Made by a program: the position numbers and the translations under genes. Shown here piece by piece: positions 1 to 10,507 of a stretch of 64,000 bases of DNA; positions within the stretch are counted from its first letter, which is position 1, and every line of letters starts with the position of its first letter. Source of the stretch: Isoetes taiwanensis (Eukaryota; Streptophyta; Lycopodiopsida; Isoetales; Isoetaceae). Location of the stretch: positions 1,118,001 through 1,182,000 of the forward strand of contig JAJEKV010000086.1 of assembly GCA_021234155.1 (NCBI GenBank), written 5' to 3'. The notes below the pieces were generated by a model. The model worked only from the letters and a program-made list of their open reading frames with translations, did not search any database and was not told where the DNA came from.

Positions 1-2130
1 TCGCAATGCCACTTATCATCATCTTCAGATCCGTCTTTGATTTCGAAGTCCGTTCGTAACCATGAACATAGGTTGCTTTTTTTGATCCTCAGACCGCTTC
101 GGCATCCGCCATCCGCTTTAGAGTCTTCTACAAGAGCTCCATTTCTTTTCTCCTTTTTTCGTTTTCCGGATTAGCCAACTAGTAGCAAATCGATTTCCCA
201 AGATTCACATTGGTTATTTTCCTCTCTCAAGCCCCGCTTTTTCGCTTTTTCCATTCCATGTTGAAATGCCGTTGTTTCACAAAAAGATGTAGCCTCTTCA
301 CCGAAGTTTTTTACATTTGCTATATTTTCATTTCAACTTGTTTTCATCATAATTATTCATGGGTCAATCGCTCTAATTAGATTATGTTTAATGCCTTGGC
401 AATGTCACTTATCTTTCATGTTCTAGATTCAATGCAAAGTAATGCGTTTGGTTTCTCGCCTTGGGTTCAATTAGTCACAAGCCGATTAAGTTAGCAATCA
501 GTCCAAACCAGATAGGGAATTGGACATATCGGGAATCTTTGGTGGATCGTGATGGCTCGACCGAAGCCGGACCGAACTAGCAATCTCTTATTGTTGTTGT
601 TCCTATCTCATGAACGCCCGATTCGCAATGGTCTTCGCCATTAGCCGCTTGCCGCTTCATCTCCCATACCTCTTCACGCATCCAAGGATCCGCGATCTAA
701 TTTGTTGGAGCAAGAGACCGGAGAGGATCTCGTGACGACTTGTGACCGTAGACCGGAGAGGATCCGCTTTGTTTTATTTCTTGGATGACTCATTTCCACT
801 AGGTATCTCCTCCTATGCATGCCGATATCCGCCGTTGAAATCTGGGCTTTGCATGTCGGCCGGGCTCTTAAGTCACAATATTACGTGTTTTTATGCAGTG
901 CAAGTTTTTCAGACTTTCTATATTTTCAATCATTTTCAATCGTGTTCCTATATCGATGTAGTTGAGTTTCGCTGGGTTAGTGCCTTATTACCTTCTACAC
1001 CATGGTGTTGTCCATTCAAGTTGTTGTTTTAGTCGGATGTAAGGCGGGCCTTATTATGGTTGAGTCATGTTGATTTGTTGCTTTAGCTTTCAATTGGTCA
1101 TGTTCGACGTTCTTGCTAACTTATGTTTTTATTTTTCTTTTGTATATTCCCAAGTTCAAGGGCTTAGATATTTTTTTTTCATTTTTGCACAACCTCAGAA
1201 GTTCAATCCATCGCTCATATACATTCATTCATTTACTTTTAGCGGGTCATATGTCATCTTCACACTTGGGACATTCAATTTTTTTCTATTATGAAGTTGC
1301 TAAGTCCTCCCCTTACATTTCATCCTTCTTGGCACCATGGTTCTTTATTCATGCTTAAATCCACGGTTGTCTATATTCATTGATCATCTCATTTATCCGG
1401 GCGCTTGTTCCTCTTTTTTTCAACATATTTCTCCATCGGTTACTATTTGTCTTATGCTTCCTATTTTACTTATCATGGCCTTTTCATAGCCTTTGGTTTT
1501 TATAATGGTTACATAGGTTATCTTGTGCCCCTTTACATATACCCTGAGGGAATTTCGAGTCACATTTACATTATCTTTTCTATCATTGGGGTGTCCCTTT
1601 TTTTTTTCCTATGCGGGGTTTTCGATTGTTATGTTTTTCTCATAATTGCATTAGAATATGAGGCATCTAGGGGCTTTTTGTTTTAGGGGGTGGTTTTTCC
1701 CTCCCATGTTATCTCTTTCAGATGTTACCTTTTCCAAGTTGATGGACCCTAGTTTTTATATATGTGACATTATCCTTTGAATTTGAGGTTTTTTCATGGT
1801 TGTTTTCGATTTTTTCTTCTTTTGCACTTGTGTTTTTATCGTGGATCTCATGCACCATCCTATTTAAATGGATCTATGCTCTCCTCGCTACTGTTTTTTC
1901 TCCTCGGGTTTATGTTCCGCTCACTTTTTTACCTCGCTTTGCCTTCCTGGTCGCTTACATTTGGATGTTGTCTTGTTTTCATAATTCTACGCCGCAGCCT
2001 CTTTGGTTTATTATCTTTTTATTGCCTATAGATTTGTGGCCACCATCTTCCCGGTTGCATTTGTCTTTTTACATTGATGCATTCCATTTCCATGGTCGAT
2101 TGCAAGCAGTGGCCTCAATTGCGTTATATC
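1..2130. other. T-rich non-coding region
   Basis: No gene is recognisable. The plus strand is T-rich, so several chance reading frames encode hydrophobic, Phe/Leu-rich peptides without family motifs, and there is no consistent frame. A phrase of the type TTGCACTTGTGTTT...GATGCACC recurs near 1837, 2240, 2366 and 2580, which suggests that the stretch is old degenerate repeat DNA. Nothing else is supported. Confidence 0.6.
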
Positions 2131-2134
2131 TCCG

Positions 2135-2692
2135 ACACGATCTCTTTTGTATGTTATTTTTTATATTGTGGTTCCCATGTGGTTATATGTGGCATCTTTT
2201 CGGTGGTTTAGGCTTTCCCATGGTGGTTTGGTTTTATCTTTTGCACATGTGTTTGTATCTTATGTGTGATGCACTACACTTGGCTCGTGTGGTATAATGC
2301 TTATTCGGTGGTATTATCTTCTATATTCTAGGTTTCCATAGTTGTTGGTTTTATTTTTTTTTTTGCACTTGTGGTTTATCTTGTTTTTGATGCACCAAGA
2401 CTCTTCAACAGTTGTCCGGGTTATTCCTGCTGATTTTCTTGTTTATGTTCGCCCGTGATTTTTTACGACAACTTTCATCTCTTTTGTGTGTTATTTTTAT
2501 ATTGTGGTTCCCATGTGGTTATATGTGGCATTCTTTTTCTCGGTTTAGGATTTTCCCAAGGTGGTTTGGCTTTTTTCTTTGCACCTTGTTTTTGTATCTT
2601 ATGTGTGATGCACTACACTTGCCTCGTGTGGTATAATGCTATTCGGGTGGTATTATCTTCTACATTCTAGGTTTCCCATAGTTGTTGTGGTT
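2135..2692. repeat. Diverged tandem duplication, period ~336 bp
   Basis: Two adjacent copies share long stretches, including ATTGTGGTTCCCATGTGG (at 2165 and 2501) and GATGCACTACACTTG (near 2268 and 2608). Each copy continues to a shared tail reading GTATTATCTTCTA (near 2310 and 2649). They differ by small indels and substitutions, so the duplication is not recent. No protein is conserved between the copies. Confidence 0.8.
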
Positions 2693-2703
2693 TATCTTGT
2701 TTT

Positions 2704-2750
2704 TTCTTCCACCACCGGGTGATGCTTTTCTCCACCCCCGGGTGATAACC
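2704..2750. repeat. Two small CCACC/GGTG hairpin motifs
   Basis: Two motifs of the form CCACC-N-GGGTGAT(G/A) lie about 24 bp apart and can each fold as a short hairpin. The same motif forms a larger cluster at 4860-5125, so this pair is probably a detached part of that repeat family. Confidence 0.55.
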
Positions 2751-3055
2751 GCCCTTTTTTTTTTTTTTTTCGAATCGCTTTAATCGCCACTTCCTTTTGA
2801 GTGCTTGTCGCTTTTGCAGCTTTTAAGCCATTATGCACGCTCTTGTTCTTTCGGGTGCATTCTCCTATGTTGCCATTTCTTCTCGCCTTTGGTTGGCGCC
2901 CTCTTCGCCTCACTTGCGGTTGCTTCTGCGTCCGACCGACCTCGAGTTTTTCGCGGGCGGCCGGGCTTATAGTTTCAAGTAAGTAGTCACTTTTTTTTGT
3001 GGCGCCCATTCGCTACGCGTTGCGAACCAACTCAACGCTTTGAGGTTTCGCTGGG

Positions 3056-3058
<3 letters not shown>

Positions 3059-3109
<51 letters not shown>

Positions 3110-3209
3110 CCTCCCCCTCCCTCCCTCCCTCCCTCCCTTTCTCTCTCCCCCGGACGATCATAAAAATTCTATTCTATTCTATTCTATTCTATTCTATTCT
3201 ATTCTATTC

Positions 3210-3254
<45 letters not shown>
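3059..3254. repeat. Compound microsatellite (CT)n-(CCCT)n-(ATTCT)10-(CT)n
   Basis: A CT run at 3059-3105 passes into a CCCT-rich tract to about 3140. Ten perfect ATTCT units fill 3166-3215, followed by a second CT run to 3254. The 14 bases before the ATTCT block (GGACGAT...AAAA) resemble the bases before another ATTCT block at 6490, so the pentamers may be the 3' tail of a retroposon (inference). Long Ser/Leu reading frames here are artefacts of the repeat. Confidence 0.95.
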
Positions 3255-3259
<5 letters not shown>

Positions 3260-4859
3260 CTCTCTCTCCTCTCTCCCTCTCTCCCTCTTGTCATGCTCTT
3301 CGCTCCATTCAAGTATTTTAGACATGTTTTCCACCTCTTTCTCCCTTTGGCTAAATTCTTATATGTATATTCTATTTTTGGTTTGGTCCTGATATCGGGT
3401 TTTGAATATTTGGGGTTGTATTTTTAAGATTTTTTTCCCTTTTTGGCATGATCATCTGGGGAGCTCTAGTGTTTGTTGGTTCCTTTGTTCATTTTATTAG
3501 CACTTATTTGTTGCTTCATGAAGTTATATTTTCTATTTCGAACATGGGTGACGGGTGATATTGTTCAAGCTGTACCAATTTTATGCTTCTTTGTTTTTTT
3601 CTTAATTTTGTCATGTTCGGTAAAGAGGCTGATTTTTCTGCATAGCTTTTGTTCTCTATATATGATATTACATACTCATTGTGTAAGTTTCGAGACGCTG
3701 TTTTATTAGACATGGTTGACTTTTCATGTTCTTTTTAGCCCTAGTTTTATCATTCTTCCCCGCTTCCTCCCGCTTTTTGCTCGATATGCGTGGTCCACAT
3801 GTTGAGGTTCAGATTCACGGTTGTCGTGGGCGGTCCTCGGCCATCAAGGCCAAGCATTGCAGGGCGACTCTACTCAAAAACTCCATGTTTTCGCTCGATC
3901 TTTATGTCTATGCATTTTGCATTCCTATGCTCGAAGGGATAATCGCCACATTTTGACTTCGTCCAGAGTTCTCTATTCACTGACTTCGGGTCCGCATTTG
4001 TATTCAAATCCATTAACTATGTTTGGCCCTTCCTTCGGTTCATCATCATGGCGGCGGCGCTCTTTTCTTTTCATTGTTTTGCTCCTCTAATGTTCCTCCT
4101 TTTAGGTCATTGAGTCATGCCGCCCGCGTGCGCTGGCTCTTCTTCAACTTCGCTTTCCACGGCCTGCCACACGGCCGGTTCTCACAACGAAGCTTCCTCA
4201 AGGCTGAACCACTCTCGGACCTCGTCTTTCCCCGGGCGACTCCAACCTGACCTCTTGGGTTCATACTATATGTTTTCTTTTTAGCCTGCTGTTTCATTCG
4301 TATGCCCGGCCCATACTATCCTTCAAGGCTTCCTAAGGGTTCTCTTTTTTCGGCCTTCCTTCCTCTCTACGCCCTTATCCTATCCGATCGCTTGGTGGTG
4401 GTGGCGCCTTTTCTCTCCTCCCGCTTATGCGCTGGCATCTAACTCCACACCTCGGGAAGGTTCTAGCCAGTTTTATTGAGGGTTTTTGTAATTTTGTAGC
4501 GGATCTTTTTCATTTGGTGTGTTTCATTACATATCTTTGCATATTTGCTATTTGGTTTTATCTCGATAGGATGCATATTGCATTCTGGACCGCATTGAGA
4601 TTTTTCGACATGGGTTTATATTGGATTATTTTTCATTTTATGCTTCTCTTTATTTAGATATGGGGTGTCCTACGTTGTTGTCCACAAGGTATTGTATTGG
4701 GCACATTCTAATTTGTGCATGGTGTCGCTATTTAACTTTTATCCGGATATGATGCATATTGCGCTTTGGCACCACATTGTCTATTTATCATCTTTAGTGA
4801 TGTTATAGATAACATTGTTCAGCATTATTTTGCAATGCATATTTTTTTACATGATTGTT
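3255..4859. other. Non-coding interval
   Basis: No gene, RNA or mobile-element signature was recognised. The stretch is T-rich, like the DNA to its left, with a somewhat GC-richer patch at about 4100-4450. The short open frames have no recognisable motifs. Confidence 0.5.
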
Positions 4860-5125
4860 ATCCACCCGCCGGGTGACGCTTTTTCCACCATGGTGGTGAT
4901 GCTATTTCCACCCTGGGTGATGCCGTTTTTTTTCTACCGTGGTGACGATATTTCTTTTACGTAATTGTTTTCACCCGCAGCGCGTGACGATAATTGTTTT
5001 CCACCCGCTATGGTGATGTTATCCTCAAGCGGGTGATGTTATTTTATTTCCACCCGGGTGACGATATTTCTTTCTAACGTGGTGTTTTCCAATTTGCGTC
5101 ATTATCTCCACCCTATTTGGGGTGA
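4860..5125. repeat. Array of CCACC...GGTGA(C/T)G hairpin units
   Basis: About ten degenerate units occur in 265 bp. Each has CCACC(C) followed within 0-6 bases by GG(G)TGA(C/T)G, so each is a short inverted repeat. The units are spaced 20-50 bp apart by T-rich linkers. The purest unit is CCACCCGGGTGACG near 5051. The palindromic core is kept while the loops vary, which is unusual for a simple tandem repeat. Function is unknown. Confidence 0.7.
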
Positions 5126-5153
5126 TGCTCTTTTTCGGCTTCATGTTGAATTT

Positions 5154-5942
5154 CTCTAACCATTCACGGGTGTTTTTCGAAGTTCTTTGTGTTGTTGCTT
5201 GCGGGTTTTACGCCCTCGGCTTATAGTTAGGGAAGTTCTTTGGTAAGTCGGGCCGGTTTTGGTGTCTTTATGAGTCCTTTCCCAGACAGCATCGATCCGA
5301 GACCATCTGACGCTTATTCCGGGGAAAGGACGAGCTGCCATATAAGGCTCTTTCCTCTTTCGCAAGACCGTTATCGGGCGCTCTTCACACAAGACTCTTC
5401 TTCTATTCTCGTTGCTTCCCTCCCTTCCCCCTATTGGGCCATTGAGAGGGCATGAGTTTGCTTTTCTCTAACCATTCACGGGTTTTTTAGGGTTTTGTGT
5501 TGCTTTGCAAAGCTTCCGTAGCCCTCTTACGGGGTCCTGCTATATTTTGTGTTCGCCATCAACTCATCTCTCTTTCGGTTTTCCGTGCAACACATTCAAG
5601 GTTGTTGGCACCATTTGTCATCTCCTGGGTCCCGCTATATTTTGTGTTCGCCATCAACTCATCTCTTTCGGTTTTCCAGCAACACATTCAAGGTTGTTGG
5701 CTTAACCATTTTCATTAGGGTTTTCCTCAAAACCCAAAGGGCGGGTTTTTTATCCCGATGAGAAGTTGTCACCATTACCCTTTTATATTGCCTGTGCACA
5801 TTTCTTTTTACGGGGTAGTCCGATATTGTTCCTATGGTCGGCTACCCCTCTTTATTCTTCCAAACATTGTATACTGCTGCTGTGATGAATGACAAGCCTA
5901 TCTATCGGCCGGTTTTGTGTCTCTTGCGAGTCCTTTCCCAGA
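5154..5942. repeat. Nested tandem duplications
   Basis: CTCTAACCATTCACGGGT occurs at about 5154 and 5466. GAGTCCTTTCCCAGA occurs at about 5270 and 5928. Inside the block a ~105 bp unit is repeated almost exactly: CTATATTTTGTGTTCGCCAT at about 5530 and 5634, each followed by GCAACACATTCAAGGTTGTT. Reading frames are not conserved, so this is non-coding repeat growth. Confidence 0.8.
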
Positions 5943-6522
5943 ATAAGATACAACATGACGCTAACCTAAACATCCCCAAATCCATTGGAGAAATATGTTA
6001 ACAAAAAAGATGAACGTAAAACAAAGTCCCTAAAAAACCCAATAGACTTGAGATAGATAGATAGGTATTTTTAAGTCACACCACTAGGCAGCGTCCAATT
6101 GGACATGTGACAATAGTACAGTGGGGACCGAAGTCCTGGACCGAAGTCCAAGTAAGAACATGGGCCGAAGCAACGAGAAGGCTACTTTAAAGGCATAAAA
6201 GAACCATAGAAAATAGGAGGCCTAGGATGGATGCGTGGTCAGGTTCCAAATCTGGACATAAAGGAAATAATTACCAGATATTAGCCAAGCAGGAAGTAGT
6301 GGGAATCAGGGCTATGGCTCATTTTTTCAGAGATAATCCATCTGTTCCCAGAATGTTTGCTCCTGGCACTGCTGCCTCAGTTCTTGGACGAGATCAATGC
6401 TATGAGGAGAAATGTAAATGCGTTAGCTATGGCAATATGACACAGTTTAGATAATTGTATTGTCTTTTCTCCGTGGACGATAAAATCATATTCTATTCTA
6501 TTCTTAAAAAAAAAAAAAAAAA
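5943..6522 (+). repeat. Possible retroposon 3' end with (ATTCT)3-A17 tail
   Basis: A short moderately GC-rich segment ends in TGGACGATAAAATCAT, then three ATTCT units (6490-6504), then a run of 17 A (6506-6522). The bases before the pentamers resemble those before the ATTCT block at 3166. A pentamer plus poly(A) end is what a LINE or SINE tail can look like, but no coding domain is recognisable upstream; a 75-codon frame at 6227-6454 has no family match that I know. The boundaries are not certain. Confidence 0.35.
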
Positions 6523-7199
6523 CCTTTGAAATCGTTACTGGGACTTTAAACTTGATGCATCTTTGCAAGAAACCAACAAGTTTCAATAGGCAGCCCTAAG
6601 ACTAACCAGGTGTATTAGTACTTAGGCCATGAACCGGTTAACATGTTTAAACTGTACCCTATGAGCAGTAGACTCAATATCACTTGAAAAACAAGTTATA
6701 AAAGCCTCATAAATTTAATATCAGACATGTAGAGAACCAGTAAGTTTACTCAACATTTTATTCAAAACCATTTCCTAAATGTTCAAGTAAGAAACAATAA
6801 GTACAAAAACTGTATTATTTGTATTACAAATCATCTACATTAGATTGTTCAGGTTTATAACAAATTTCCTTGAGGTCACACTTACAAATGATCTTTATAA
6901 GCATAGTTTATGTGTCGAATAGCAACCACAATCTGCGATGTTTACTTCAATGAAAAAACATTGTTATGATCCCAAATCAAACTTGGAGAACTCCGTCAAG
7001 TGTTGTAATCTTATGGAACTTCCAATTTGTAGCAAAAACGCATAACATGGAGTAAAGAATCATGTTACCTTTAGGATAGTTCAGAATTGACTTTCGAACC
7101 ACCTAAGATTATAGAAATTTTGGGGTCAATCCCATAGAACTCTTAGCAGACTTAAAATCTTCAATGTCGTCATGTCTTATAGCTTTCCAACTTGAATAT

Positions 7200-9100
7200 G
7201 TAGCATAATAACAGGGGGTTTTCTTTGTGTTTTTGTACGCTTTTGACAAAGGTTTTCCTAAGATTTCATGGCGTATTCGAATGGATGTACTAATGCGTAT
7301 ATCTAGAGTGCACCATTTCTTAGTCGTTGATTTAGCTTTTTTTTTTCCAATGGCCCAACATCCAAGGGCTCACAACAAAAGCCCTCTTTTTATTTTATTT
7401 TAGGGGCTGAACATGCAAGCCTCGTGGATAGCATTTTGGGGCACGAAAAAGGGCTTGCAAATCTGCAACAACAAGGAGGGATTAGCAAGATAAGATTACA
7501 GGCTGAGCTACCATTTAAAGAGATCGTGGTTGCAGGAGAGAAGCTTCTTCATAAAAATGTGTGGTCTCATAACAGGGGGCTGGTTTTGTGGGTCGGATTC
7601 AAAGCAGCTCTAATAGAGCCCGATGTAGTGCCCAACGAGCTTGTGGGTCGCCACAAGAATCTACCGCGAACATCTCCGGCTCTATAGTTTGGGCTACCAC
7701 AAATCGGTTGCAACCGTGAGACCACCGAGACGGTTCCTCGATGATGTTTTTTTCAACGATCTTTTTACCTTTTAATTACTTTTTTTCCCCTCTTCTTCTT
7801 TTCTGGCTGCGGGCACGGCCCGCAGATTAGGGTATCGGAAGGCGCACTAGGCTATGGCGGATGAGAGGATGTATCGAGAAGGTGAAAGATCCGGGTATGG
7901 TAGAGTCGGTCCCCGCTATGCTTTTCTGATTATGGGCGATCGGCGGTGTTGGATATGGTCGAATCCGGCCCATTGGGCAAACCGACTCCCTCCTTTGCTT
8001 TTCTTTGTTGCCGCCTTTGGCTTCCGGTATGGCAAAGTTGAATCCAAAGCAGCAAAGAATGAAAACGGTTTTGGTTTTAAAGGAGACGATGGCAAAGAAA
8101 TGGCTTATGGCAATCGAAAGCGGGGCATAACAAAGATGGCAGATCGGCTCTACCGCTACAAGGCATGTTGGGCTCGTAATATCTCAAAAATTCTATCGTG
8201 TGTTTGTGAATGCCTTATCGGGTCCGGGTTCACTACAAAATTATGAAATGTCAACCCATCTTGATCTTTTTTGGATCTATCATCTTCCTCGTCCATTATA
8301 GCGCATGTGGAATGGAAGATGATTTGTACGTAAGCCTTGGAAGCATTTGGAATAGACGGTATCATCCGGATTGTCGCCTTTATTTCCAAGACACTGTAAG
8401 TTATTGTGGATTTGTGTTACCTCAAAATTAGCATTTTGTGTTCCAAGTATTTTTTCGCGGTCATACAAGTCCATCTGCGGTGTCGCGTTTTGTTACATTC
8501 ATATAGCGGTTCAAGATTATTTGTGTTCATTAGTCCGGCCCAAGTTTCGTTGCTTATGTTGGGAACCGGGTCATTGGTGGAGTTGTTTGAAGAGATGGAC
8601 ATGCATAGAATTTGTGAATCTACTAAAGCTACTTATCGGGTCTTCCTCAGATTGCGGTTCAAAATAGGAATTACATGCCCATATCTTCAGGTTTTCAGCC
8701 TTTTAATAATAATGGGAATATATCCGACCAAATCCAGATCTCGAGACAACTCACGTAATGGATGCCCATTAACAAAGATTGCCTAAGACTCTTCAAAAAA
8801 AAGTTACTTGTCTTTGAAATAGACGTAAGCGCATTTTGGAGCCTTTTAATAATCTAGAGTCACCGGTGAGAAGTCCTTTACAAATTTCTATTGATGAAGG
8901 CACTTTAACAAAGGTTTTCTAGGTTGCGTAAAATTTTGTCCTTGTTATTTCTCTTGCATAGCTCTACTTTTGAAAAGAGCAATTGTTGTTTTCGCTTTTA
9001 TATGTAATGTCTTTGGATAAGCTGCAAGAGTTTGAATGGTGAAAACCATCTCAACTGGAGAAATCTATGATTAAGGTACAATGATGCAGGGCTTGCATTC
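7200..9100. other. Left and middle part of the 3.3 kb insert, no recognised gene
   Basis: Open frames at 7424-7687 and 7854-8246 (+) are long enough to notice, but they carry no motif that I recognise, and the second is rich in low-complexity Gly/Arg. They may be further captured host fragments. The stretch at 7790-8060 is GC-richer than its surroundings, which fits a patchwork origin. Confidence 0.4.
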
Positions 9101-9179
9101 TCCGATATGATTCTCTCTAGTGGATCTATAGAATGGTTACACCATTGGGGACACACCAGATGCACAATATCTTCACCAG

Positions 9180-9852
9180 TTGGTACTATCAGTTGGTACT
9201 ATCAGACAATCTTCATTGTTGATATTTGCAGGATATGGTGGCGTTGGAAGACATGCACGATTATCTGATACCTTACTACTTGACCAATTCAATGGGACTA
9301 TCAAACATTTGGATACTATTGAGCCACCTTCTCCAAGGATGGGACATAGGGCTTTTGTCTTAGGTGATAAGATGTGGGTGATAGGTGCGAGGGAGGATCC
9401 AAGCACCCCTCTCCAAGAAGTTATGGTCCTTGACATAGATAGGAATAATGTGAAAACCACTGGGGCAAAATTTCTACCTAGGTACAATCTCATGATGCTG
9501 CAAACACCCTTTCTAGAGCTTTGGATGCTTCAGAGATTCTTGTTTTGCTTTTCCTTTGGATCTTATGATATCAGCATCTCTTTTGTAGGCATCGCCATGC
9601 AGGTGCATCGCTTGGTTCAAGAATCTACATTCATGGGGTTTAGGAAGATCTGTAGCTTATGGTGACCAGCTAGTGTTGGATACCCAGAGGCGACATACCA
9701 TCTCCACGACATTCACATTCATTAATTGCAATTGGTAACAAACTTTACATGTTTGGTGGATTTGATGGCGCCAGTATCTTTGGTGATATTTATATGTTTG
9801 AGATCTCCATATGTACATGGACGAAGGAGACCACAATTGGTGGCAAATTCTA
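9180..9852 (+). pseudogene. Kelch-repeat fragment, like tRNA wybutosine-synthesizing protein 2/3/4
   Basis: Three kelch-type blades can be read. The first has FAGYGGVGRHARLSDTLLLD followed by PSPRMGHRAFVLGDKMWVIG. The second has HRHAGASLGSRIYIHG. The third has PSPRHSHSLIAIGNKLYMFG then GDIYMFE. Order and wording match, as I recall it, the kelch part of the plant fusion enzyme TYW2/3/4, which makes wybutosine in tRNA-Phe; other plant kelch proteins are possible. Blades one and two join in frame across a GT-AG intron (9482-9588) that completes an Arg codon, so the fragment was copied from genomic DNA rather than from mRNA. A stop and frame changes follow at about 9645-9700, and the enzymatic domains are absent. 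It lies inside the 3.3 kb insertion. Confidence 0.6.
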
Positions 9853-9904
9853 AAATACTTTTTCAATGCATTTATCTTGTTTTCTTTGTCTGATTTTGTT
9901 AGGG

Positions 9905-9931
9905 CCCGAAGGGCCCAATTTTTTTTTTTTT
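9905..9931. repeat. Small GGGCCC hairpin and poly(T) next to the palindrome
   Basis: GGGCCCGAAGGGCCC (starting near 9902) is a perfect 6-bp stem with a 3-base loop. It is followed by a T run that leads directly into the left arm of the long palindrome. It may be a terminator-like or structural feature of the mobile element (inference). Confidence 0.4.
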
Positions 9932-9933
9932 AA

Positions 9934-10507
9934 CTACCAACATATAACTAACAGTAACATTATTAATACAAACCATTGCATCTGACACATTTAAATGAAA
10001 ATCCCCACCTTTGGTTTTGGTTTGGTTGCACGGGGGTTACGCAGGGGGTTACGTAGGAGAGAGCCTTTAAACTTACAATACATGTACAAAATTAACACCA
10101 TTAAGTACATTATCTCAAATCTTATAGTATTTTGCAAACCTAATATACAGTATACATAAACTTGTACAGGCATACCCCACAAACGAGGATCGCTATGTAC
10201 GGTCCAGATCTTGGAATAAAGGGCAAATATGCCCATCCGACAGCGATCCTCGTTTGTGGGGTATGCCTGTACAAGTTTATGTATACTGTATATTAGGTTT
10301 GCAAAATACTATAAGATTTGAGATAATGTACTTAATGGTGTTAATTTTGTACATGTATTGTAAGTTTAAAGGGGCTCTCGCTGCCCTACGTAACCCCCCG
10401 TGTGAATATGCACCCAAACCAAAGGGGGTTTCAGGGGGATTTTCATTTAAATGTGTCAGATGCAATGGTTTGTATTAATAATGTTACTGTTAGTTATATG
10501 TTGGTAG
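9934..10507. repeat. Long inverted repeat (fold-back), arms ~261 and ~266 bp
   Basis: The left arm 9934-10194 and right arm 10242-10507 are near-perfect reverse complements, from CTACCAACATATAACTA at the outer left to its complement at the outer right. The loop is about 47 bp (10195-10241). Mismatches cluster near 10010-10070 and 10370-10435, where one arm has GGGGTTACG and the other has CGTAACCCCCCG with an extra segment. The right arm ends exactly at the right border of the 3.3 kb insertion, so the palindrome belongs to that element. It would form a ~260 bp double-stranded stem if transcribed. Confidence 0.9.

Larger units (their letters stand above)
7199..10507. mobile_element. 3.3 kb insertion with 7-bp target duplication and captured gene fragment
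   Basis: Copy B of the surrounding repeat shows the uninterrupted site ...CTTGAATAAATGGG at about 13868. In copy A the bases TTGAATA occur on both sides of the insert (7192-7198 and 10508-10514), a 7-bp target-site duplication. The insert begins TGTAGCATAATAAC and ends ...GTTGGTAG. Its right end is a ~570 bp palindrome (9934-10507), and its middle carries an intron-containing kelch fragment (9180-9852). I see no transposase, so it would be non-autonomous. The two ends read inward share only a weak similarity (TAGCATAATAAC against TACCAACATATAAC). The superfamily is undetermined: 7 bp suits neither MULE (9 bp) nor hAT (8 bp) cleanly, and a Helitron would make no duplication. Confidence 0.75.

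Noticed and set aside
1764-2297. 177-codon hydrophobic frame that could look like a membrane protein
   Set aside because: T-rich DNA gives Phe/Leu codons by chance; the frame is not kept in the duplicated copy at 2472-2692.
2997-3392. Ser/Leu-rich open frames of 90-130 codons
   Set aside because: They are translations of the CT and ATTCT microsatellite and have no non-repeat content.
7854-8246. 130-codon open frame in the 3.3 kb insert
   Set aside because: No motif, no splice support and low-complexity composition; listed only as part of the insert.
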